NCBI RefSeq assembly: GCF_001500045.1
Contig: NZ_LQIX01000012.1
Location: 62,001 to 126,000 of the forward strand
Reading direction: 5' to 3'
Length of the DNA stretch: 64,000 nucleotides
DNA from: Mycobacterium sp. GA-1199
GTDB taxonomy: Bacteria > Actinomycetota > Actinomycetes > Mycobacteriales > Mycobacteriaceae
In this document: in pieces, positions 55,207-64,000 of the stretch
How the letters are laid out: each line of letters starts with the position of its first letter
How positions within the stretch are numbered: the stretch's first letter is position 1
Made by a program: the position numbers and the translations under genes
The notes under the pieces: generated by a model
Database searches by the model: none
Told to the model about the DNA's origin: nothing
What the model saw: only the letters and a program-made list of their open reading frames with translations

Positions 55207-56508
55207 ATGACCGATCCGACCCGCAGCGCACGCTATCGGCGTGCCGCCCGCAGGCCGGGTTGGATGCTGTTGACCGCGTTGCTGGTGCTGGCGATCGCGG
55301 CCAGCTCCGCGCTGGTGTTCACCGATCGGGTGGAGCTGCTCAAGCTTGCGGTCATCCTGGCGTTGTGGGCGGCGGTGGTCGCGGCGTTCGTCTCGGTCAT
55401 CTACCGACGGCAGAGCGATGTCGACCAGGCCAAGGTGCGCGACCTCAAGCTCGTCTACGACCTGCAGCTGGACCGTGAGATCTCGGCGCGGCGCGAATAC
55501 GAGCTGTCGTTGGAGACGCAACTGCGCCGCGAGCTGGAAGCCGAGGTGCGCGCACAGGCGGCCGACGAGATGGCGAGCCTGCGAGCCGAACTGTCCGCGC
55601 TGCGCGCCAATCTGGAGATCCTCTTCGACGCGGACCTGTCGCACCGGCCCGCGATCGAACCCGAGCGCACGACCGTGCGCGCTTACAGCGACTGGGCGAG
55701 GGATTCGGAGACCACGGGCCGCGTCAGCAGCAGCCGCATCGACGATTACCGGCCCGACATCGAAGAGCGGACCGAGGAAAGCGCGATCATCGACGTGCCC
55801 GCCGAACCCCAACCGCCCGAGTTCGATTGGCAACCGACCGCCGAGCACGGCGGGGCGCACCGCAGAGCCTCCGACGCCGACTGGGGACAGCAACCGGCAC
55901 AGGAGCCTGCCGCGTGGTCGCCGCCGCCTGCCGAGCCCGCTCCGCCACCACCGCCGCGGGCCGAGCCCGTTCCACCACCGCCACCGCCGCCACCACCGCC
56001 GGTCGAGCCCGTGGCACCGCCACCGCCGCGGGCCGAGCCCGTGCCGCCGCCACCACCGCGGGCCGAGCCCGTGCCGCCGCCCCCGCCCGAGCCTGCGCCG
56101 ACCAGTGACTGGCAGCCGGCACCGGCGGATGGGCGCTGGATTCCACCCGGCGCCCCGGGCAGCAACTGGGTGTCGGGAGGCAACGGATCGACGACCGAGT
56201 ACGTCGGCAGGCGCCGGGCGCCGGAACCCGGAGAAGACGCGGCCCGGCCGGCCGCCGAACCCGACCTCTCGCCGCCGGTGCCCGAACCGCGACGCGGCAG
56301 GCATTCGGCGTCGCCGGGAAGCGGTGATCCGGGGCGTCCGGAGCAGCAGGCCGGGCCCGCAGAACCGCCGGAACCACCCGCGCCCGGAGGGCGGCGACAC
56401 CGCAGCGCCGACGACCCCGACACCGCCGGACAGTCCGTCGCTGAACTGTTGGCCCGGCTGCAGGCGAGCCCCACACCGGGCGGGCGTCGCAGGCGCCGCG
56501 AGGAGTGA
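55207..56508 (+). CDS. Membrane protein with proline-rich repeat tail (Rv3604c-like)
   Basis: A 433-residue protein. Two membrane helices (about 20-40 and 44-65) and a coiled-coil-like charged helix (about 70-150, rich in Arg, Glu, Leu) precede a disordered tail. From about 240 to 300 the tail has repeated proline runs followed by RAEPV (three near-identical copies). Rv3604c is described as rich in Ala, Arg and Pro. The tail ends with basic RRRRREE. ATG 55207 was preferred over ATG 55186. Function unknown; the tail may scaffold protein contacts. Confidence 0.82.
   Translation: MTDPTRSARYRRAARRPGWMLLTALLVLAIAASSALVFTDRVELLKLAVILALWAAVVAAFVSVIYRRQSDVDQAKVRDLKLVYDLQLDREISARREYELSLETQLRRELEAEVRAQAADEMASLRAELSALRANLEILFDADLSHRPAIEPERTTVRAYSDWARDSETTGRVSSSRIDDYRPDIEERTEESAIIDVPAEPQPPEFDWQPTAEHGGAHRRASDADWGQQPAQEPAAWSPPPAEPAPPPPPRAEPVPPPPPPPPPPVEPVAPPPPRAEPVPPPPPRAEPVPPPPPEPAPTSDWQPAPADGRWIPPGAPGSNWVSGGNGSTTEYVGRRRAPEPGEDAARPAAEPDLSPPVPEPRRGRHSASPGSGDPGRPEQQAGPAEPPEPPAPGGRRHRSADDPDTAGQSVAELLARLQASPTPGGRRRRREE
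55941..56100 (+). repeat. Proline-codon tandem repeat in the Rv3604c-like gene
   Basis: Copies of about 30 bases rich in CCGCC and CCACC end in CGGGCCGAGCCCGT, three times clearly (near 55957, 56027 and 56057). They encode proline runs plus RAEPV. Such a coding repeat is prone to length change between strains. Confidence 0.65.
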
Positions 56509-56588
56509 GCTAATCTCGTAGCGACCGTCCGGTACCCGCACCGCAGGACCGGAACGTACACACATCAACTCGCAGCGAGGTCGACTTC

Positions 56589-57557
56589 ATGGTCGCCATG
56601 GGGACACCACCTGGCGGATTCCGCCCGGCGCGGCTCACTGTCGGCATCGTTTCCGCAGGCCGCGTCGGTTCCGCGCTGGGTGTGGCCCTCGAACGCGCCG
56701 AGCATGTGGTGGTGGCGTGCAGCGCGGTCTCGCGCGCGTCGCGTGACCGCGCCCAGCGCCGGCTGCCCGACACCGCGGTTCTTCCGGTCGACGAGGTGGC
56801 GAGCCGTTCCGAACTGTTGATCCTCGCCGTGCCGGACGCCGAGTTGGCGAAGTTGGTGTCCGGTCTGGCCGCGACCCGGTCGGTGCGGCCGGGCACGATC
56901 GTCGCGCACACCTCCGGTGCGAACGGCATCGACGTGCTGACACCGCTGACCTCGCTGGGCTGCACGCCGTTGGCGATCCACCCGGCGATGACCTTCACCG
57001 GCACCGACGAGGACATCGACCGCCTCTCGGACACCTGCTTCGGGGTGACGGCCGCCGACGAAGTCGGATACGCGATCGCCCAATCACTGGTGCTCGAGAT
57101 CGGCGGGGAGCCGTTCCGGGTCCGCGAGGACGCGCGCACGCTCTATCACGCAGCACTGGCGCATGCCGGTAATCACGTGGTGACGGTGCTGCTCGACGCG
57201 GTGGAGGGGCTGCGCTCGGCGTTGTGGGGCCAGGAACTGCTCGGCCAGGAACTGGTCGGCGACGCGCCGGGAGGGCTGGCTGAGCGGGTCATCGGCCCGC
57301 TGGCCCGCGCCTCGTTGGAGAACGCGCTACAACGCGGGCAGGCGGCGTTGACCGGCCCGGTGGCACGCGGGGACGCCGCCGCCGTCGCGCGTCACCTGGA
57401 AGCCCTGACGGAGGTGAATCCCGAATTGGCGCAGGCATATCGGGCGAACTCGCTGCGCACCGCTCAGCGTGCGCACGCCCCGGACGACGTGGTCGCGGTG
57501 CTCACCGCCGATTCGGACGCCGGTGGGGCAACGCGTCGGATGGGGACGGGCCGATGA
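56589..57557 (+). CDS. Rossmann/DUF2520 oxidoreductase, possible PanG-like ketopantoate reductase
   Basis: A 322-residue NAD(P)-binding protein, homologue of Rv3603c. The N-terminal Rossmann fold starts with [27 protein letters not shown] and [10 protein letters not shown] follow, and the C-terminal helical part carries the DUF2520 core ([18 protein letters not shown]). The gene overlaps panC (ATGA) in an operon with panD and coaX. A DUF2520 protein called PanG is a ketopantoate reductase in Francisella, so a pantothenate role is plausible. Start: ATG 56589 or 56598. Confidence 0.85.
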   Translation: MVAMGTPPGGFRPARLTVGIVSAGRVGSALGVALERAEHVVVACSAVSRASRDRAQRRLPDTAVLPVDEVASRSELLILAVPDAELAKLVSGLAATRSVRPGTIVAHTSGANGIDVLTPLTSLGCTPLAIHPAMTFTGTDEDIDRLSDTCFGVTAADEVGYAIAQSLVLEIGGEPFRVREDARTLYHAALAHAGNHVVTVLLDAVEGLRSALWGQELLGQELVGDAPGGLAERVIGPLARASLENALQRGQAALTGPVARGDAAAVARHLEALTEVNPELAQAYRANSLRTAQRAHAPDDVVAVLTADSDAGGATRRMGTGR

Positions 57558-58486
57558 CCGTCGGTAAACCGCAGTTCACGGCGGGTGAACTGAACGTCTA
57601 CTCCAAACCGACAGACGTCTCGGCGGTCACCAGAGCGCTGCGCGCCACCGGTCGCCGCGTGATGCTGGTCCCGACGATGGGCGCTCTGCACGAAGGTCAC
57701 CGCATGCTCATCCGCTCCGCCAAGCGTGTCCAGGGCGCCGTCGTGGTGGTGTCGATCTTCGTCAACCCACTGCAGTTCGGGGCGGGTGAGGATCTCGAGG
57801 CGTATCCGCGCACACTCGACGACGACCTCGACGCCCTGCGCGACGAGGGGGTCGAGATCGCGTTCACCCCGACCGTCGCCGACATGTATCCGGACGGAAC
57901 GCGCACGTCGGTTCATCCCGGCCCGCTGGGTGCTGACCTCGAAGGGGCTTCTCGGCCAACGCATTTCGCGGGTGTGCTGACGGTGGTGCTCAAGCTGCTC
58001 AACATCGTCCATCCCGATCACGCGTTCTTCGGGGAGAAGGACTACCAGCAGTTGGCTCTGCTCCGGCAGATGGTCGCCGACCTCAACGTCGACACGAGGA
58101 TCGTGGGCGTGCCGATCGTGCGGGAGGCCGACGGCTTGGCGATGTCGTCGCGCAATCGCTATCTGGACCCGGAGCAACGCGAACATGCGGGCGCACTGTC
58201 CGCTGCGCTGCTGGCGGGTATGTACGCCGCGGGGGAGGGGACCGCTGCCGCGTTGGACGCCGCACGTGCGGTGCTCGACTCGGTCCCGGCGATCGAGGTG
58301 GATTATCTCGACGTGCGCGACCCGATGCTCGGGCCGGCACCGGAGGTCGGGGCGGCACGCATGTTGGTGGCCGGCCGGCTGGGGTCCACCAGGCTGCTGG
58401 ACAACATCGCCATAGATATCGGGGTGCCGTCGGGGCCGGGCCCGGACGTCCCGTTTGACGAGCACGAACTTCCTTGGAGGAACTGA
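57554..58486 (+). CDS. panC: Pantothenate synthetase
   Basis: A 310-residue nucleotidyl-transferase-fold ligase joining pantoate and beta-alanine. [10 protein letters not shown] is the HxGH ATP motif, [10 protein letters not shown] and [11 protein letters not shown] are family signatures, MSSRNRYL is the KMSKS-like loop. ATG 57554 overlaps the upstream TGA. Followed by panD with a TGATG overlap. Confidence 0.97.
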   Translation: MTVGKPQFTAGELNVYSKPTDVSAVTRALRATGRRVMLVPTMGALHEGHRMLIRSAKRVQGAVVVVSIFVNPLQFGAGEDLEAYPRTLDDDLDALRDEGVEIAFTPTVADMYPDGTRTSVHPGPLGADLEGASRPTHFAGVLTVVLKLLNIVHPDHAFFGEKDYQQLALLRQMVADLNVDTRIVGVPIVREADGLAMSSRNRYLDPEQREHAGALSAALLAGMYAAGEGTAAALDAARAVLDSVPAIEVDYLDVRDPMLGPAPEVGAARMLVAGRLGSTRLLDNIAIDIGVPSGPGPDVPFDEHELPWRN

Positions 58487-58893
58487 TGTTACGGACAATG
58501 CTGAAATCGAAGATCCACCGCGCCACGGTGACGAAGGCCGACCTGCACTACGTCGGCTCGGTGACCATCGACGCCGACCTCATGGATGCCGCCGACCTGC
58601 TCGAGGGTGAGCAGGTGACGATCGTCGACATCGACAACGGTGCGCGGCTGGTGACGTATGCCATCACCGGTGAACGTGGCAGTGGCGTGATCGGAATCAA
58701 CGGCGCGGCAGCACATCTGGTGCACCCGGGCGATCTGGTGATCCTGATCGCCTACGGCACCATGGAGGATGCCGAAGCCAGGGCATACCAGCCGCGGATC
58801 GTGTTCGTCGACGCCGAAAACAAGCAGGTCGACCTCGGTCACGACCCCGCATTCGTACCGGCCGACGCGGCCGAGTTGATGTCGCCTCGGTGA
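58486..58893 (+). CDS. panD: Aspartate 1-decarboxylase proenzyme
   Basis: A 135-residue pyruvoyl enzyme making beta-alanine for PanC. The self-cleavage site is Gly-Ser in [15 protein letters not shown] (Gly24-Ser25 region), which gives the pyruvoyl group. The ATG overlaps the panC TGA by one base, with GGAGG upstream. In mycobacteria PanD is the target of the pyrazinamide product and mutates with resistance, a known property of the family. Confidence 0.97.
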   Translation: MLRTMLKSKIHRATVTKADLHYVGSVTIDADLMDAADLLEGEQVTIVDIDNGARLVTYAITGERGSGVIGINGAAAHLVHPGDLVILIAYGTMEDAEARAYQPRIVFVDAENKQVDLGHDPAFVPADAAELMSPR

Positions 58894-58897
58894 GTCC

Positions 58898-59713
58898 GTG
58901 TTACTAGCCATCGACGTCCGGAACACCCACACCGTCGTGGGTCTGGTCTCGGGTTCGGGGGATCACGCGAAAGTCGTGCAGCAGTGGCGGATTCGCACCG
59001 AATCGGAAGTCACGGCCGACGAACTCGCGCTGACCATCGACGGGCTGATCGGCGACGACTCCGAACGTCTGACGGGGGCCGCGGGCCTGTCGACCGTACC
59101 GTCGGTGATGCACGAACTGCGCGAGATGCTGCGCCAGTACTGGCCGTCGGTGCCCCATGTATTGATCGAGCCCGGTGTCCGCACGGGGATTCCGCTGTTG
59201 GTGGACAACCCGAAGGAAGTCGGCGCCGACCGCATCGTGAACTGCCTCGCGGCATACCACAAGTTCGGGACCGCAGCCATCGTCGTCGACTTCGGCTCGT
59301 CGATCTGCGTCGACGTGGTCTCGGCGAAGGGCGAGTTCCTCGGCGGCGCGATCGCTCCCGGCGTCGAGGTGTCCTCCGACGCGGCCGCGGCGCGGTCGGC
59401 GGCGTTGCGTCGCGTCGAGCTGACCCGGCCGCGTTCGGTCATCGGCAAGAACACCGTGGAGTGCATGCAGGCCGGTGCGGTGTTCGGGTTCGCCGGCCTG
59501 GTCGACGGCCTGGTGCAGCGCATCCGCGACGATGTCGACGGCTTCGGGGGCACCGACGTCGCCGTGGTCGCCACCGGACACACCGCGCCGCTTCTACTGC
59601 CGGATATGCGCACCGTCGAGCATTTCGACGAGCACCTCACCCTCGACGGGTTGCGGCTGGTGTTCGAGCGCAACCGCGACAACCAGCGCGGTCGCCTCAA
59701 ACAGGCCCGCTGA
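58898..59713 (+). CDS. coaX: Type III pantothenate kinase
   Basis: A 271-residue ASKHA-fold kinase, Rv3600c-like. [16 protein letters not shown] is the phosphate-binding start (with DxR in place of DxGN), GADRIVN and [12 protein letters not shown] carry the metal and substrate residues, and [12 protein letters not shown] is conserved. The M. tuberculosis homologue shows little kinase activity, so the same may hold here. GTG 58898, four bases after panD. Confidence 0.92.
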   Translation: MLLAIDVRNTHTVVGLVSGSGDHAKVVQQWRIRTESEVTADELALTIDGLIGDDSERLTGAAGLSTVPSVMHELREMLRQYWPSVPHVLIEPGVRTGIPLLVDNPKEVGADRIVNCLAAYHKFGTAAIVVDFGSSICVDVVSAKGEFLGGAIAPGVEVSSDAAAARSAALRRVELTRPRSVIGKNTVECMQAGAVFGFAGLVDGLVQRIRDDVDGFGGTDVAVVATGHTAPLLLPDMRTVEHFDEHLTLDGLRLVFERNRDNQRGRLKQAR

Positions 59714-59802
59714 ATGGTGATTTCAGTGCCCAACCGGTCGCCCGGTGAGCGTCGACGCACCGAAATTCCTAGTCGGCGCACGTTCATTTAGGCTGGCACG
59801 AC

Positions 59803-61341
59803 GTGACCGAACCCGACTCGTCCCGCGCTGCACCGGCCGCGGACGCCACATCCGAGCCCGACGTTCCTGAGCAGTACCGGATCCGTCAGGCCAAGCGTGA
59901 GCGGCTGCTCGCCGAGGGACGCGAACCGTATCCGGTGGCGATCGGGCGCACCCATTCCCTGGCCGAGATCCGCGAGACGTATCCCGATCTGGCCGCCGGC
60001 TCCGAGACGGGGCAGATCGTAGGCGTGGCGGGGCGGGTGATGTTCGCCCGTAACTCCGGGAAGCTGTGCTTTGCCACGCTGCAGGAGGGGGACGGCACGC
60101 AGCTGCAGGCGATGATCAGCCTCAACAAGGTCGGACAGGATTCGCTGGACGCGTGGAAGGCCGACGTGGACCTCGGCGACATCGTCTTCGTGCGCGGTGA
60201 GGTGATCAGCTCCCGGCGCGGTGAACTCTCGGTGTTGGCCGACTCCTGGCAAATGGCTTCGAAGGCCCTGCGGCCGCTGCCGGTCGCCCATAAGGAGATG
60301 AACGAAGAGGCGCGGGTGCGGCAGCGCTACGTCGATCTCATCGTGCGACCCGAGGCCAGAACCATCGCTCGTCAGCGGGTCGCGGTGGTCCGCGCGGTGC
60401 GCTCGGCGCTGGAACGGCGCGGATTCCTCGAAGTCGAAACCCCGATGCTGCAGACACTCGCAGGCGGCGCTGCGGCGCGACCGTTCGTGACGCACTCCAA
60501 TGCCCTCGATGCCGACCTATATCTGCGTATCGCGCCGGAACTGTTTCTCAAGCGCGCACTGGTCGGTGGATTCGAGCGCGTCTTCGAGTTGAATCGAGTG
60601 TTCAGAAACGAAGGCGCCGATTCCACACATTCTCCGGAATTCGCGATGCTCGAGACTTATCAGGCTTACGGTACGTACGACGATTCGGCCGTCGTGACCC
60701 GAGAGATTATTCAAGAAGTCGCGGACGAGGCGATCGGAACACGCGAGGTGCCATTGCCTGATGGCAGTGTTTACGATCTTGATGGCGAATGGCAGTCCAT
60801 CGAAATGTATCCGTCGCTGTCCGAAGCCCTCGGCGAAGAGATCACCCCGGAAACACCGGCCGAGAAGTTGTGGGCCATCGCTGATCGTCTCGGGGTCTTG
60901 ATCCCGCGCGACCGGGGTTACGGCCACGGGAAGCTGGTCGAGGAACTGTGGGAGCACACCGTCGGGAACACCTTGTGGGCGCCCACGTTCGTCCGTGACT
61001 TCCCCGTCGAGACGACGCCACTGACGCGACCACACCGCAGTATTGAGGGCGTCACCGAGAAATGGGATCTCTATATCCGGCGTTTCGAACTGGCGACCGG
61101 CTATTCCGAGCTGATCGATCCGGTAATCCAACGCGAAAGGTTCGAAGCCCAAGCGAGAGCGGCGGCCGCAGGTGATGACGAGGCGATGGTTCTCGACGAG
61201 GATTTTCTGGCAGCCCTGGAGTATGCCATGCCGCCGTCAACGGGAACCGGAATGGGCGTCGACAGATTGATGATGGCCCTGACGGGACTGTCGATTAGAG
61301 AGACGGTTTTGTTCCCGATTGTTCGACGCCACGGCAACTGA
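59803..61341 (+). CDS. lysS: Lysyl-tRNA synthetase
   Basis: A 512-residue class II synthetase. An OB-fold anticodon-binding domain (about 60-170) precedes the catalytic core with motif 2 [16 protein letters not shown] and motif 3 [14 protein letters not shown] start 59803. Base composition changes inside the gene: lines 60601-60780 have 50, 53 and 58 percent GC, and the last 60 bases 50 percent, while the first third is about 65 percent or more. The start and end motifs are intact, so it is functional. Confidence 0.96.
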   Translation: MTEPDSSRAAPAADATSEPDVPEQYRIRQAKRERLLAEGREPYPVAIGRTHSLAEIRETYPDLAAGSETGQIVGVAGRVMFARNSGKLCFATLQEGDGTQLQAMISLNKVGQDSLDAWKADVDLGDIVFVRGEVISSRRGELSVLADSWQMASKALRPLPVAHKEMNEEARVRQRYVDLIVRPEARTIARQRVAVVRAVRSALERRGFLEVETPMLQTLAGGAAARPFVTHSNALDADLYLRIAPELFLKRALVGGFERVFELNRVFRNEGADSTHSPEFAMLETYQAYGTYDDSAVVTREIIQEVADEAIGTREVPLPDGSVYDLDGEWQSIEMYPSLSEALGEEITPETPAEKLWAIADRLGVLIPRDRGYGHGKLVEELWEHTVGNTLWAPTFVRDFPVETTPLTRPHRSIEGVTEKWDLYIRRFELATGYSELIDPVIQRERFEAQARAAAAGDDEAMVLDEDFLAALEYAMPPSTGTGMGVDRLMMALTGLSIRETVLFPIVRRHGN

Positions 61342-61461
61342 ACGCGGTGCCATAACACGACGGCGTACGATCTTGTTGTATGGCGCACACGGATATGGCA
61401 CATTGGTGCCGGGTTCGATACTTTACTGCGATCCTGTGATCGCGCAGAAGGGCGAGTTTAA

Positions 61462-61803
61462 ATGGCGAAGAAAGTAACCGTCACCTTGGTCGACGATTTC
61501 GACGGCGAAGGTGCGGCCGACGAGACCGTTGAATTCGGCCTCGACGGGGTGACCTATGAGATCGACCTTTCTTCGAAGAATGCCGCGAAGCTGCGCGACG
61601 CCCTGAAGCCGTGGGTCGATTCCGGTCGCAGGGTCGGTGGCCGTCGGCGCGGACGTGCCGCCGGGTCGGGCCGCGGGCGAGCGGCGATCGACCGCGAGCA
61701 AAGCGCGGCGATCCGGGAGTGGGCACGTCGTAACGGACACAATGTGTCAACGCGTGGGCGCATTCCCGCCGATGTGATCGACGCCTTCCACGCCGCTACG
61801 TAG
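61462..61803 (+). CDS. lsr2: Nucleoid-associated protein Lsr2
   Basis: A 113-residue H-NS-like DNA-bridging protein. [15 protein letters not shown] and [14 protein letters not shown] form the dimerisation half; [15 protein letters not shown] is a basic linker, and the C-terminal helix-turn-helix has [12 protein letters not shown] and TRGRIPADV, where RGR inserts in the minor groove of AT-rich DNA. Lsr2 silences horizontally gained, AT-rich genes. AGAAGGGCGAG precedes the ATG. Confidence 0.97.
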   Translation: MAKKVTVTLVDDFDGEGAADETVEFGLDGVTYEIDLSSKNAAKLRDALKPWVDSGRRVGGRRRGRAAGSGRGRAAIDREQSAAIREWARRNGHNVSTRGRIPADVIDAFHAAT

Positions 61804-62075
61804 CGCGCTCCTCACAGACGCCGCGGCTGGTGTTCGCTAGCCGCGAAGCCGCCGGGGCTGGATTCGGAAACGAATCGGCCCACCGATGCGTTGCTCTCCC
61901 GTAGCGGCGGGTATCCGATCCCGTGCGCGTCGGCGCCCCGGTGTCCGCTCAGAGCAGACCGGCGGGCGGGACGCGCCGCCCTACTGCCCACTAGAGTGGA
62001 CGGTGGTGCGGTGCGAACTCGAGACCGTTGGGCGCGCGTGGCACCGACCAATTGATGGAGAGCAGGTAACCACCG
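61804..62075 (+). promoter_or_regulatory. lsr2-clpC1 intergenic region with ClgR-type operator
   Basis: A 272-base gap containing TTCGC-TAGCC-GCGAA (61833-61847), a perfect inverted repeat with 5-base centre that fits the ClgR operator of actinobacterial clp genes. A second dyad, GATTCG-GAAA-CGAATC (61861-61876), follows at once and could be the lsr2 3' hairpin. TAGAGT at 61992-61997 is a possible -10 for clpC1. The clpC1 ATG has AGCAGGT upstream. Confidence 0.62.

Positions 62076-64000
<1,925 letters not shown>

Overview
The window is GC-rich actinobacterial chromosome with GTG and TTG starts and many 4-base stop/start overlaps. Gene content and order follow the Mycobacterium tuberculosis segment from about Rv3671c (marP) down to Rv3596c (clpC1). 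The extra genes and the gene set between them suggest a fast-growing Mycolicibacterium-type mycobacterium. Rv numbers and lengths are recalled from general knowledge, not looked up. No insertion sequence, prophage or CRISPR array was seen; the window is mostly conserved core genome with three accessory blocks.

Layout. 1-4.8 kb: 3' end of the MarP periplasmic protease, an EphE-like hydrolase, a holin-like membrane protein, a secreted trypsin-fold protease and acetyl-CoA synthetase. 4.9-7.4 kb: a degenerate Fic-like protein and a HAD phosphatase, with two small RNAs between the genes: an Ms1-type RNA (minus strand) and a 6C-type RNA (plus strand). 7.4-11.9 kb: ssd plus a minimal Tad pilus operon (tadA, tadB, tadC, flp, tadE, tadE-like). 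11.9-22.6 kb: a triple-sensor protein, an SftH/MrfA-type helicase, cspA, topA, a membrane adenylate cyclase, DNA polymerase III delta' and tRNA-Thr(CGT).

22.6-32.3 kb is the most unusual block. It is a minus-strand, translationally coupled series: a Pls/PosA-type single-module NRPS with three left-handed beta-helix domains, an M1 metallopeptidase, a polytopic flippase-like protein, GalE and a GT-C-like membrane protein. It looks like an envelope or secreted-polymer pathway of unknown product. It is followed by a TerC metal exporter behind a yybP-ykoY-type manganese riboswitch.

33.7-40.6 kb is accessory: a serine hydrolase, two small secreted proteins (one interrupted by an amber codon), a giant cyclase/NB-ARC/LuxR regulator, an OHCU decarboxylase and pyrophosphatase. 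40.7-44.7 kb is the dacB, metalloprotease, tilS, hpt operon leading to ftsH. Between hpt and ftsH lie a molybdopterin oxidoreductase, a SIMPL lipoprotein, an alcohol dehydrogenase and an EphA-type epoxide hydrolase. 50-61.8 kb is the ftsH, folE-folP-folB-folK, membrane proteins, DUF2520-panC-panD-coaX, lysS and lsr2 run, which joins folate and pantothenate/CoA synthesis. The window ends inside clpC1, which has a ClgR-type operator upstream.
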